NCBI RefSeq assembly: GCF_022489035.1
Contig: NZ_JAKVTV010000003.1
Span: forward strand, 434,001-498,000
DNA length: 64,000 nucleotides
Origin: Christiangramia lutea
Lineage (GTDB): Bacteria > Bacteroidota > Bacteroidia > Flavobacteriales > Flavobacteriaceae
Direction: 5' to 3'
Position 1 is the first letter of the stretch. Every line of letters starts with the position of its first letter. The notes beneath the pieces are model-generated. The model searched no databases, was not told the origin of the DNA, and saw nothing but the letters and a program-made list of their open reading frames with translations. Made by a program: the position numbers and the translations under genes. Of this stretch, positions 36,499-45,681 are shown piece by piece.

Positions 36499-37293
36499 AT
36501 GGATAAAAAATTAGATATAGCAATCAGGGCGGCGATTGATGCCGGTAATGTGATTATGGAGGTTTATGATAGTGAGGATTTTCAAATTGAAAATAAAGGT
36601 GATCAGTCTCCACTTACAAAAGCTGACCTTAAAGCAAATGCTGTAATTAATTCTTATTTAAAGAATACTGATATTCCTATTATTAGTGAGGAAAATAAGC
36701 AATTGGAATATAGTGAGCGTAAAAATTGGACAGATTGCTGGATAGTAGACCCTCTTGATGGTACCAAGGAATTTATAAAGCGAAATGGTGAATTCACGGT
36801 AAATATCGCCTATATTAAAGAAAACCTCTCGAAGTTAGGAGTTATTTATGTCCCCGGTAAAAATACAATTTATTATGCTGATGAAGAATCTGCTTGGAAG
36901 CAGGAATTAAAAGATTCAGATCCTTTAAGTTTTAAGCATTCGGAATCTTCAAGAATTTCACCTAAAAAGAAAGATGGTCTAATTCGGGTTGTAGGAAGTA
37001 GGTCTCATCTAAATGATGATACCAAGGCTTTTATTACTAACTTAAAGGAAAATTCGACAGATAAAGTTGAAGTAGTTTCAAAGGGAAGTTCATTAAAATT
37101 CTGTCTGGTGGCAGAAGGCAATGCAGATATATATCCAAGATTTGCACCTACTATGGAGTGGGATACTGCAGCTGGTCAGGCTATCTGTTCAGCAGTAGGT
37201 CTTGAAGTAGTTGACAAAGAAACTGGTGTCGAATTGAAATACAACCGGGAAAATCTCCTGAACAATCATTTTTCAGTTTCGGCAATTGGCTAG
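36499..37293 (+). CDS. cysQ: 3'(2'),5'-bisphosphate nucleotidase
   Basis: 264 residues of the inositol-monophosphatase fold. Metal-binding motifs ISEEN and DPLDGTKEFIKRNGEFTVNIA and the C-terminal WDTAAGQAI are those of CysQ. It hydrolyses PAP, the by-product of PAPS-dependent sulfotransferases, to AMP. Together with cysC, cysD and cysN and four sulfotransferases, this placement points to sulfation of the glycan. It starts 2 bases after ugd. Confidence 0.9.
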   Translation: MDKKLDIAIRAAIDAGNVIMEVYDSEDFQIENKGDQSPLTKADLKANAVINSYLKNTDIPIISEENKQLEYSERKNWTDCWIVDPLDGTKEFIKRNGEFTVNIAYIKENLSKLGVIYVPGKNTIYYADEESAWKQELKDSDPLSFKHSESSRISPKKKDGLIRVVGSRSHLNDDTKAFITNLKENSTDKVEVVSKGSSLKFCLVAEGNADIYPRFAPTMEWDTAAGQAICSAVGLEVVDKETGVELKYNRENLLNNHFSVSAIG

Positions 37294-37747
37294 TACACAT
37301 AAAAGACATATCGCCAAAGCCGCTACCTGGAGAGTTGTTGGAACGATAGATACCATTGTACTTTCCTGGATCATTACGGGTAATCCCTATACTGGAATGA
37401 AAATTGGATTTTCAGAAGTAATTACCAAAATGGTTTTATATTATCTACATGAAAGAATCTGGTTTAATATAAAAGCAGGAGTTACTAAACATGGGGATAG
37501 CCGAAAAAGACATATCGCAAAAACCATAACCTGGCGTTGTGTAGGTACTTTGGATACTATGCTTCTTGCCTGGTGGATCTCAGGAAATCCGTTGACTGGC
37601 TTGAAAATTGGAGGAATAGAATTGGTTACAAAAATGGTGCTTTATTACTTGCATGAGAGAGCCTGGTATAAATATGATTATGGTCTTCAGCAGCGAAGAA
37701 GTAAAGAGTTAGAAAAAGAGAATGAATTAAAGTATACCGATGAATAA
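37286..37747 (+). CDS. Duplicated DUF2061 membrane protein in sulfate-activation module
   Basis: 153 residues from a TTG, overlapping cysQ by 8 bases. It contains two tandem DUF2061 units: RHIAKAATWRVVGTIDT (about 6-22) with TKMVLYYLHERIWF, and RHIAKTITWRCVGTLDT (about 75-91) with TKMVLYYLHERAWY. Each unit has one to two hydrophobic helices, so it is probably an inner-membrane protein. DUF2061 has no known function. Its place between cysQ and cysC suggests a link to sulfate or PAPS handling, for example uptake or organising the enzymes; that is inference. It overlaps cysC by 8 bases. Confidence 0.8.
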   Translation: MASTHKRHIAKAATWRVVGTIDTIVLSWIITGNPYTGMKIGFSEVITKMVLYYLHERIWFNIKAGVTKHGDSRKRHIAKTITWRCVGTLDTMLLAWWISGNPLTGLKIGGIELVTKMVLYYLHERAWYKYDYGLQQRRSKELEKENELKYTDE

Positions 37748-38336
37748 TATAGTACCACATACGTTTAATGTTGGTCGCAAGGATCGTAATAATCTAAAAA
37801 GGCATAAATCCTTCGTCGTCTGGTTCACCGGACTTTCTGGTTCAGGAAAATCTACTCTGGCCAATATGGTTGAGAAGGAACTTTTTGAGAGAGAGATTCA
37901 CACCTTTTCCCTGGATGGCGATAATATCAGAGGAGGATTGAACAATAATCTTGGTTTTAGTCGAAAGGATCGTGAGGAAAATCTAAGACGTATTGCAGAA
38001 GTAGCAAAATTATTTGTGGACTCCGGATCTCTAGTGATTGCCTCTTTTATCTCCCCATTAAATGCTGACCGGGATTTTATAAAGAATATAATCGGGGACG
38101 AAGACTTCGTTGAGGTATTCGTTAACACTCCGCTTGAAGTTTGTGAAAATAGAGATGTTAAGGGGCTATACAAGAAGGCCCGTGCTGGTGAAATCAAAAA
38201 CTTTACTGGAATTGATGCTCCTTACGAGGCACCTGAATTTCCAGATATAGAAGTAAAAACAGATCTTGAGAAGGCTGAAGTTTCCGTATCAAGGATCGTT
38301 GAATACGTATTAGAAAAATTAGAAATAAAGAAGTAA
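37740..38336 (+). CDS. cysC: Adenylyl-sulfate kinase
   Basis: 198 residues. The P-loop is GLSGSGKST (31-39), followed by FSLDGDNIRGGLN and SPLNADRDF, and the late KKARAGEIKNFTGIDAPYE of APS kinases. It phosphorylates APS to PAPS, the sulfate donor. The gene overlaps both neighbours, so it belongs to one transcript with cysQ and cysD. Confidence 0.95.
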   Translation: MNNIVPHTFNVGRKDRNNLKRHKSFVVWFTGLSGSGKSTLANMVEKELFEREIHTFSLDGDNIRGGLNNNLGFSRKDREENLRRIAEVAKLFVDSGSLVIASFISPLNADRDFIKNIIGDEDFVEVFVNTPLEVCENRDVKGLYKKARAGEIKNFTGIDAPYEAPEFPDIEVKTDLEKAEVSVSRIVEYVLEKLEIKK

Positions 38337-39241
38337 TGAGTAAATATTATCTGAATTATCTTGATGAATTAGAATCAGAAGCGATCTTCATTTTGCGTGA
38401 AGTCTGGGCACAGTTTGAAAATCCGGTAATCTTATTTTCCGGAGGGAAAGACTCTATTTTAGTCACACATCTGGCAAAAAAAGCTTTCTATCCAAGTAAG
38501 ATTCCATTTGCATTAATGCATGTGGATACTGGGCATAATTTTCCGGAAACGATCAAGTTTCGAGATGATTTGATCGAAAGCCTTGGAGCAAAACTTATTG
38601 TTGGATCGGTACAGGAATCTATTGATCAGGGTAGAGTTGCCGAGGAGAAAGGCAAGAATGCCACCAGAAATGCCCTTCAAATTACAACTTTGCTTGATGC
38701 TTTGGAAACTAATAAAGTGGACTGCGCTATTGGTGGAGGACGTAGAGATGAGGAAAAAGCAAGAGCAAAAGAACGCTTTTTCTCTCACCGTAACGATTTC
38801 GGTGAGTGGGATCCTAAAAATCAGCGTCCGGAACTTTGGAACCTGTTAAATGGAAAACAATTCGAAGGAGAGCATTTTAGAGCTTTCCCAATTAGCAACT
38901 GGACCGAAATGGATGTTTGGAATTATATAAAAAGAGAGAATATAAGCATTCCATCCCTATATTTTGCTCATGAAAGGGAAGTGGTCTTTAGAAATAATTC
39001 ATGGATTCCTGTTTCTGAATATTTAAAGCTAGAAGACGGAGAAAAGATTGAAAAGAAGAAGATAAGATTCAGAACTCTGGGAGATATTACCATCACAGGA
39101 GGTATTGAATCTGATGCCGACACCCTTGACAAGATCGCAGATGAAGTTTCTGCAATGAGAAAGACAGAAAGGGGAGATCGTTCTGATGATAAGCGATCTG
39201 AAACTGCGATGGAAGACCGTAAGAAACAGGGCTATTTTTAA
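38336..39241 (+). CDS. cysD: Sulfate adenylyltransferase subunit 2
   Basis: 301 residues of the PP-loop ATP pyrophosphatase family: LFSGGKDSILVTHLAKKAF near residue 35, VDTGHNFPETI and AIGGGRRDEEKARAKER are standard CysD motifs. With CysN it forms APS from ATP and sulfate. Start and cysC stop share one base. The length is normal for the family. Confidence 0.95.
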   Translation: MSKYYLNYLDELESEAIFILREVWAQFENPVILFSGGKDSILVTHLAKKAFYPSKIPFALMHVDTGHNFPETIKFRDDLIESLGAKLIVGSVQESIDQGRVAEEKGKNATRNALQITTLLDALETNKVDCAIGGGRRDEEKARAKERFFSHRNDFGEWDPKNQRPELWNLLNGKQFEGEHFRAFPISNWTEMDVWNYIKRENISIPSLYFAHEREVVFRNNSWIPVSEYLKLEDGEKIEKKKIRFRTLGDITITGGIESDADTLDKIADEVSAMRKTERGDRSDDKRSETAMEDRKKQGYF

Positions 39242-39254
39242 TCAAACCCACTTT

Positions 39255-39275
39255 ACTCTGGACTAGTTTCAGAGT
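39255..39275 (+). other. Small hairpin between cysD and cysN
   Basis: ACTCTG (39255-39260) pairs with CAGAGT (39270-39275) in the 71-base gap. There is no T-run, so it is more likely an mRNA processing or stabilising element than a terminator. Confidence 0.35.
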
Positions 39276-39312
39276 CTTATAAATTATTTTATTAAACGTT
39301 TAGCAAAGAATA

Positions 39313-40569
39313 ATGGAAATCAATAATAATCAATTACTAAGATTCACCACCGCTGGAAGTGTAGATGACGGAAAAAGTACGCTTATTGGGCGTCTTCTAT
39401 ATGATTCAAAGTCTATTTTTGAGGATCAATTAGAGTCTGTTACAAATACAAGCGCCAAGAAAGGTCATGACGGAGTTGATCTGGCTCTTTTTACTGATGG
39501 CTTGAAAGATGAAAGAGAGCAAGGAATAACCATTGACGTTGCTTACAGGTATTTCACAACCCCAAAAAGAAAATTTATCATTGCCGATACACCTGGGCAC
39601 ATTCAATATACCCGTAATATGGTAACTGGTGCTTCTACGGCAAATGCAGCGCTGATTCTTATCGATGCGCGTCATGGAGTTATTGAACAAACCAAAAGGC
39701 ATTCTTTCATTGCTTCATTATTGAACATACCTCATTTAATTGTATGTATTAATAAAATGGATCTCGTAGATTTTTCTGAAGAAAGGTATAATGAGATCAT
39801 AACACAATTTGAAGAGTTTTCATCAAAGCTTCTTGTAAAAGATGTTCGTTTCGTACCAATGAGCGCACTTCTGGGAGATAATGTCGTCAATCGTTCTGAA
39901 AATATGGATTGGTATGGTGGCGGAACTTTATTAAGTATATTAGAAACATTACATATTAGTAGTGACATTAATAAAATCGATGCCCGATTCCCCGTCCAAA
40001 CCGTTCTAAGACCTCAAAGTGATGAACACAGAGATTATAGAGGTTATGCAGGTAGGGTAGCCAGCGGTATTTATCGAACCGGAGATGAAGTGTCAGTTCT
40101 GCCTTCAGGATTTACCTCAAAGATCAAATCTATGAATGCCGGTGAAAAAGAAGTGGAGGAAGCTTTTGCTCCAATGTCTATTTCTATGACTCTTGAAGAT
40201 GATATAGATGTTAGTAGGGGGGATATGATCGTTAAAAAGAATAATCAGCCGGAAGGAGAGCAGGAATTTGATGTAATGCTGTGTTGGTTAAATAATGATG
40301 CAGCCAAGCCAAGGGCTAAATATACCGTTATGCATACATCTAACGAGCAAAGAGCAATGATCAAGGATGTGGTGTATAAGATCGATATCAACACATATAA
40401 TAGAAATACGGAAGATAAGGATCTAGGGATGAATGATATTGCCCGTGTTACTGTAAGGACTACACACAGATTAATGTTGGATTCTTATAGAGATAATCGG
40501 AATACCGGTAGTATAATCCTGATAGATGAAAATACAAATGAAACCGTTGCTGCGGGGATGATTGTTTAG
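39313..40569 (+). CDS. cysN: Sulfate adenylyltransferase subunit 1 (GTPase)
   Basis: 418 residues. GTP-binding motifs are intact: GSVDDGKST (P-loop), DTPGHIQYTRNM and NKMDL, followed by EF-Tu-like beta-barrel domains. It powers APS formation with CysD. There is no fused CysC domain, in line with a separate cysC gene. The end of the PAPS module is here; no APS/PAPS reductase or sulfite reductase gene follows. Confidence 0.95.
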   Translation: MEINNNQLLRFTTAGSVDDGKSTLIGRLLYDSKSIFEDQLESVTNTSAKKGHDGVDLALFTDGLKDEREQGITIDVAYRYFTTPKRKFIIADTPGHIQYTRNMVTGASTANAALILIDARHGVIEQTKRHSFIASLLNIPHLIVCINKMDLVDFSEERYNEIITQFEEFSSKLLVKDVRFVPMSALLGDNVVNRSENMDWYGGGTLLSILETLHISSDINKIDARFPVQTVLRPQSDEHRDYRGYAGRVASGIYRTGDEVSVLPSGFTSKIKSMNAGEKEVEEAFAPMSISMTLEDDIDVSRGDMIVKKNNQPEGEQEFDVMLCWLNNDAAKPRAKYTVMHTSNEQRAMIKDVVYKIDINTYNRNTEDKDLGMNDIARVTVRTTHRLMLDSYRDNRNTGSIILIDENTNETVAAGMIV

Positions 40570-40572
40570 TGT

Positions 40573-41634
40573 ATGTCTTTAAGAAATAAAAAAATTTTAA
40601 TTACTGGAGGAGCTGGCTTTATAGGTTCGCATGTAGTACGGTTATTTGTTAGTAAATATCCTGAATACCATGTCTATAACCTAGATGCTTTAACGTACGC
40701 TGGAAATCTGGAGAATCTAAAGGATGTTGAAAACTCTGAAAATTATACTTTTTTAAAAGGAGATATAAATGATTCAGAATACATCAATAGATTATTTCAT
40801 GAGTTGCAGTTTGATGCAGTTATTCATTTAGCCGCTGAATCGCATGTAGACAGGTCAATATCAGATCCATTGGCGTTTGTCCGTACTAATGTTTTTGGCA
40901 CCATGAACCTTTTAAATGCTGCGATTGAAATATGGAAGGATAATCTCCATGAAAAACTTTTTTATCACATTAGTACAGATGAAGTTTACGGTTCGCTTGG
41001 AGAGAAAGGTTTGTTTTCGGAAGAAAGTTCTTATGATCCAAACTCCCCTTACTCGGCATCAAAAGCAAGCAGTGACCATTTCGTTCGGGCGTATGGAGAG
41101 ACATATGAACTACCATATATTATTTCAAATTGTTCAAATAATTATGGTCCTAATCAATTTCCGGAAAAATTAATACCACTGTTTATCAATAATATAGTTG
41201 AGAACAAAGAACTTCCTGTATATGGAGATGGAAAATATACTCGCGACTGGTTGTATGTAATAGACCATGCAAATGCTATAGATCTAATTTTCCACAAGGG
41301 TTCAGAGAAAGAAACCTATAACATTGGAGGGTTTAATGAATGGCAAAATATTGATTTGATAAAACTTCTTTGCGACGTAATGGATAGCAAATTAAATAGA
41401 CCTGCGGGAAGTTGTAGCAAATTAATCAGCTATGTGAAGGATAGGCCAGGTCACGATAAAAGGTATGCTATTGATGCTTCAAAGGTAAATAACGAATTGG
41501 GCTGGAAACCTTCAGTAACTTTCGAAGAAGGTTTATCAAAAACCATAGATTGGTATTTGAGTAATAAAGATTGGCTTAATCACGTAGTTTCTGGTGATTA
41601 TCAAGACTATTATAAAAAACAATACTCAGAATGA
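40573..41634 (+). CDS. rfbB: dTDP-glucose 4,6-dehydratase
   Basis: 353 residues. NAD-binding TGGAGFIGSHVVRLF, the catalytic STDEVYGSLGE and YSASKASSDHFVRAYGETY are classical RfbB/RmlB motifs. It makes dTDP-4-keto-6-deoxyglucose. Its stop overlaps rfbA by 4 bases. With no rfbC/rfbD in the window, the product more likely goes to a dTDP-amino sugar via the DegT aminotransferase at 44605 than to rhamnose. Confidence 0.94.
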   Translation: MSLRNKKILITGGAGFIGSHVVRLFVSKYPEYHVYNLDALTYAGNLENLKDVENSENYTFLKGDINDSEYINRLFHELQFDAVIHLAAESHVDRSISDPLAFVRTNVFGTMNLLNAAIEIWKDNLHEKLFYHISTDEVYGSLGEKGLFSEESSYDPNSPYSASKASSDHFVRAYGETYELPYIISNCSNNYGPNQFPEKLIPLFINNIVENKELPVYGDGKYTRDWLYVIDHANAIDLIFHKGSEKETYNIGGFNEWQNIDLIKLLCDVMDSKLNRPAGSCSKLISYVKDRPGHDKRYAIDASKVNNELGWKPSVTFEEGLSKTIDWYLSNKDWLNHVVSGDYQDYYKKQYSE

Positions 41635-42497
41635 AAGGAATAATATTAGCGGGGGGCAGTGGGACAAGATTATATCCAATAACCATATCGGTAAGTAAGC
41701 AATTATTACCGGTTTATGATAAACCTATGATCTATTATCCTCTTTCGGTATTAATGCTTGCCGGAATAAATGAAATTCTTTTTATCACAACGCCTCACGA
41801 TCAAGAATCGTTTAGAAAGCTATTGGGCGATGGGTCTGATTTAGGATGCAAGTTCGAATATGCTGTTCAGAATGAACCTAATGGTTTAGCCGAAGCATTT
41901 ATAATAGGCGAAGAATTTATTGGTGATGATAAAGTTGCCCTAGCCCTAGGGGATAACATTTTTTACGGAAATGAATTTGGATCATTACTTCGAAGTAAAA
42001 TTAATGTAGAGGGAGCTTCTATTTTTGCTTATCCAGTTCGTGATCCACAGCGATATGGTGTGGTTGAGTTTGATAAGGATAAAAAAGTTATAAGTATAGA
42101 AGAGAAACCCGAAGTTCCAAAATCGAAATATGCTGTCCCGGGTCTTTATTTTTACGATAATAAAGTAGTTGAATATGCGAAAAAGGTAGAGCCATCAGAC
42201 AGGGGTGAGAAAGAAATTTCTACGATTAATGAAATGTATCTGGAGGCAGGAGAGTTGGAAGTTGGCGTGATGACTAGGGGGATGACCTGGTTTGACACTG
42301 GCACAGTTGAGTCACTAGACGATGCCAGTGAATTTATACGTGTGCTTCAGAATAGACAAAGTACTATGATTGGCTGTATCGAGGAGGTAGCCCATCAAAG
42401 AGGATTTATCTTCAAATCTGGCTTGCAGAAATCCATAGATCGCTACGGTAAATCAAAATACGGTGCGTACCTGAAAGATATTGTAGCAAACTTATAA
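41631..42497 (+). CDS. rfbA: Glucose-1-phosphate thymidylyltransferase
   Basis: 288 residues. GGSGTRLYPIT near the N-terminus and VSKQLLPVYDKPMIYYPLS are the nucleotidyltransferase signatures; ALGDNIFYG and GMTWFDTGT follow. It forms dTDP-glucose, the substrate of RfbB. ATGA overlap with rfbB and immediate junction to the flippase gene show a single operon. Confidence 0.94.
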   Translation: MKGIILAGGSGTRLYPITISVSKQLLPVYDKPMIYYPLSVLMLAGINEILFITTPHDQESFRKLLGDGSDLGCKFEYAVQNEPNGLAEAFIIGEEFIGDDKVALALGDNIFYGNEFGSLLRSKINVEGASIFAYPVRDPQRYGVVEFDKDKKVISIEEKPEVPKSKYAVPGLYFYDNKVVEYAKKVEPSDRGEKEISTINEMYLEAGELEVGVMTRGMTWFDTGTVESLDDASEFIRVLQNRQSTMIGCIEEVAHQRGFIFKSGLQKSIDRYGKSKYGAYLKDIVANL

Positions 42498-43928
42498 ATG
42501 TCTTTAAGAAAACAAGCAAAATCCGGAGTTGTTTGGACATTTACCCAGCAATTCGGAAATCAATTAATTAGCTTTATTGTCTCCATCTTTCTTGCAAGAC
42601 TACTCTTGCCTGAAGAATTTGGTCTTATTGGGATGATAGCAGTATTTTACTCTATAGGTCGGGGACTGATGGATTCCGGTTTAACTCAATCTTTAATCCG
42701 GAGCAGAGATCTGGATCAGGAAGATTTTTCAACGGTTTTCTTCTTCAATTTAGCTGCCAGTGTTCTAATTTATTTAATAATATTTTTTTGTGCACCGTTG
42801 ATTGCAGATTTCTATGATCGAGATATTCTGACCTCGATCATTAGGCTTTACTGCATTACGTTCATCATAGATTCATTTTCAAGCGTACAACGTACGAGGT
42901 TAACTAAGAAAATGGATTTTAAAACACAGACTTTAATTACAATACCGTCCACTTTACTTGGGGGTATAGCTGGAATTACACTGGCCTATCTTGATTTTGG
43001 AGTATGGAGTTTAGTATGGAGTCAAATAGCAACAGCTTTTATTGGAACTGTACAGTTATGGATTTATTCGAAGTGGACTCCAAGTGCTGTCTTTAATGTA
43101 AAAAAATTTAAAGAACACTTCCACTTTGGATATAAGATTACATTATCGAGTTTGTTAAATAAGATTTTCAATAATATTTATCTAATTTTAATTGGAAAGT
43201 TTTTTCAACCTGCACAGGTTGGGTTTTATACTCGTGCAGAAACGATGAAACAGCTGCCTGTTAATAATATCTCGAATGCTTTGGATAAAGTGACATACCC
43301 ACTTTTTTCAGGTATTCAAAATGATAATAAAAAATTGAAAGCTATTTACAGGAAAATAATGCAACTGATAGTATATGTTCTTGCTCCTGTATTGATTTTT
43401 GCAGCCGTTTTAGGAGAGCCACTATTTCGATTCTTATTTACCGAAAAATGGCTTCCGGCAGTTCCTTATTTTCAGATTTTATGTCTTACTGGGATTTTGT
43501 ACCCGGTTCAATCATATAATCTAAATATTTTAAAGGTTAAAGGTCGCTCAGATTTAGTTCTTAAACTTCAGGTAATTAAAAAAGCATTAGTTGTAGTGGG
43601 GCTGATTATAGGTTTACAGTTTGGGATTTTCGGTATATTATATTCACAGTTAATTCTTTCTGTAATTAATTTTTTCATCAATTCATACTATGCAGATAAG
43701 TTTATAAATTATCCTACTCTTCAACAGGTAAAGGATATTTCTGCACCTATACTCTTAGCAGGTTTGTGTGGTGCTGCTGTTTTTTATTTAGATAGTCTAA
43801 TTAATGGTTTTATGGATATTTTAAGGACAATAATTGGTGCCGGTGCTGGTTTATTAATATATGTAGGATTAAGTTATATATTGAAGCTTAAAAGTTTGAG
43901 AGATCTAAAAGATTTAATTGTTAGATGA
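42498..43928 (+). CDS. Wzx/WzxC-type polysaccharide flippase, copy 2
   Basis: 476 residues, very similar to the protein at 30162 along its whole length (VVWTFTQQFGNQLISF, FRFLFTEKWLPAVPYFQIL, KMDFKTQT). It is an inner-membrane lipid-linked oligosaccharide exporter. The start codon follows the rfbA stop directly. The two flippases may serve different repeat units, or one may be a leftover of cassette duplication. Confidence 0.88.
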   Translation: MSLRKQAKSGVVWTFTQQFGNQLISFIVSIFLARLLLPEEFGLIGMIAVFYSIGRGLMDSGLTQSLIRSRDLDQEDFSTVFFFNLAASVLIYLIIFFCAPLIADFYDRDILTSIIRLYCITFIIDSFSSVQRTRLTKKMDFKTQTLITIPSTLLGGIAGITLAYLDFGVWSLVWSQIATAFIGTVQLWIYSKWTPSAVFNVKKFKEHFHFGYKITLSSLLNKIFNNIYLILIGKFFQPAQVGFYTRAETMKQLPVNNISNALDKVTYPLFSGIQNDNKKLKAIYRKIMQLIVYVLAPVLIFAAVLGEPLFRFLFTEKWLPAVPYFQILCLTGILYPVQSYNLNILKVKGRSDLVLKLQVIKKALVVVGLIIGLQFGIFGILYSQLILSVINFFINSYYADKFINYPTLQQVKDISAPILLAGLCGAAVFYLDSLINGFMDILRTIIGAGAGLLIYVGLSYILKLKSLRDLKDLIVR

Positions 43929-44608
43929 TGAATGTTAGAAAGATAGATTCTGTATTACAGGCATACTTAAATAAAAAAATTTTCTGTATCTCTTTTCAGA
44001 AGACCGGAACAACTTCTGTAGGTAAGTTTTTTATGGAACATGATTACAGAGTAGCCACCTATCCTGTTAGTGAGAGAAATGAATGGAGTTTGAAGTGGTT
44101 AAAGGGAGACTACGAAAGTATTTTTAATTCATCAGACTTTAAAACCAGACAGGTATTTGAAGACAACCCATGGTGGTATCAGGATTTTTATAAATTTCTA
44201 TTTCATCGTTTTCCCAAATCACGGTTTATTTTGTTTGAAAGAGATGCTGATAAATGGTTCGATTCGTTAAAAAAACACTCCAGTGGTAGAACTCTTGGTA
44301 ATACCTATAGACATTCCAAAATCTATAGAAGAGAATGGGATTTTTATCAAAATAGCTCTCAGAAAGACAACTTTTATAGCAGTATAAAAGATGAAAGTCT
44401 GACAATCGAAGAAAGACATCGAGAACATTATAAAGCCCTTTATTTACTGCGTATAAGAGAGATTAAGGAGTTTTTCAATGAATTTGATGAAAATCGATTA
44501 GATCATTACTTATTAGAAGATCCTGAAAAATGGCAGAAATTAGGTAAATCTTTTAATATCGATGTGGCTAAAGATTATAGTATTCACGCTAATAAAACGA
44601 CCTCATGA
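43925..44608 (+). CDS. Sulfotransferase (PAPS-dependent), 1 of 4
   Basis: 227 residues, soluble. The 5'-phosphosulfate-binding loop is ISFQKTGTTS (Lys26-Thr30) and the 3'-phosphate region RFILFERDADKWFDSL follows near residue 100. It would transfer sulfate from PAPS to a sugar hydroxyl or amino group. It lies between flippase and aminotransferase with 4-bp overlaps on both sides, and so interrupts the order seen in the upstream copy of this cassette. Confidence 0.82.
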   Translation: MMNVRKIDSVLQAYLNKKIFCISFQKTGTTSVGKFFMEHDYRVATYPVSERNEWSLKWLKGDYESIFNSSDFKTRQVFEDNPWWYQDFYKFLFHRFPKSRFILFERDADKWFDSLKKHSSGRTLGNTYRHSKIYRREWDFYQNSSQKDNFYSSIKDESLTIEERHREHYKALYLLRIREIKEFFNEFDENRLDHYLLEDPEKWQKLGKSFNIDVAKDYSIHANKTTS

Positions 44609-45681
44609 TTCCTGTAACTAAAACTTTTTTTCCTCCTTTAGAGGAATATAATACACAACTTGAGCGCATTTGGAAAAATGAATGGCTTACTAATAGAGGT
44701 GAACTTGTTAGAGAACTAGAATTACGTATTAAAAAAACTTTGGACGTTCCCAATGTTACCTTAACAACTAACGGGACCTTACCAATACAAATTGCACTGA
44801 AAAATTTAGCAAATAATGGGGAAGTTATTACAACTCCCTTTAGTTACGTTGCTACTACCTCTTCAATTGTATGGGAGAATTGTAAGCCGGTTTTTGTAGA
44901 TATCCATCCAGAGTACCTAACTATAGACGAAAGCAAGATTGAGGAGGCAATCACATCTAAGACTACGGCTATTCTAGCAACTCATGTTTTTGGGAATCCA
45001 TGCAATGTTCAGGTTATTCAAGAGATAGCAGAAAAAAATAATTTAAAAGTTATTTATGACGCAGCACATTGTTATGGAGTAAAGTATTTGGAAAACTCTA
45101 TTTTTAATTATGGCGACGTTAGCACCTGTAGTTTTCATGCAACTAAAATTTTTCATACTGGAGAAGGCGGTGCTTTCTTCTGCAATAGTGATAAATTAAA
45201 TCAAAGATTATTTTTCAGTCATAATTTTGGTCATAATGGTCCGGGAGAATTTGAGGGCGTTGGAATTAATGCTAAAATGAGTGAATTACAAGCAGCTATG
45301 GGATTAAGCGTTATTCCTCATATGTCTCAAGTTTTCTCTGATAGAAAAGATATCGTAGAATATTATAATGAAAATTTAGATTTCTCAAATCTTGATAAGC
45401 TGCGATTACGAGAGGGCACGGAATGGAATTATAGTTACTATCCTGTAATTTTTAAGAGTGAAGACAATCTTCTTCATTTTCAAAAATTACTAAATGATGA
45501 GAATATTGTACCCAGAAGATATTTTTATCCATCTCTTAATACTTTGGGGTATATTGATGCTATTTCCTTGCCTATCTCAGAATCCATTTCATCACGAATT
45601 TTATGCCTTCCATTATACAAGGGGTTAGAATTAAAAGATTTAAGGAGGATAGTTGAAATCTTAAACAGTGTAAATGAATAA
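44605..45681 (+). CDS. DegT/DnrJ/EryC1/StrS aminotransferase (intact copy)
   Basis: 358 residues, PLP-dependent sugar aminotransferase. The Schiff-base lysine is Lys181 in CSFHATKIFHTGEGGA; TNGTLPIQIALK and YDAAHCYGV are also typical. With RfbA/RfbB it should aminate dTDP-4-keto-6-deoxyglucose, giving dTDP-Fuc4N or dTDP-Qui4N. The WecF-like transferase at 46579 favours Fuc4N. A broken paralog is at 31595. Confidence 0.88.
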   Translation: MIPVTKTFFPPLEEYNTQLERIWKNEWLTNRGELVRELELRIKKTLDVPNVTLTTNGTLPIQIALKNLANNGEVITTPFSYVATTSSIVWENCKPVFVDIHPEYLTIDESKIEEAITSKTTAILATHVFGNPCNVQVIQEIAEKNNLKVIYDAAHCYGVKYLENSIFNYGDVSTCSFHATKIFHTGEGGAFFCNSDKLNQRLFFSHNFGHNGPGEFEGVGINAKMSELQAAMGLSVIPHMSQVFSDRKDIVEYYNENLDFSNLDKLRLREGTEWNYSYYPVIFKSEDNLLHFQKLLNDENIVPRRYFYPSLNTLGYIDAISLPISESISSRILCLPLYKGLELKDLRRIVEILNSVNE

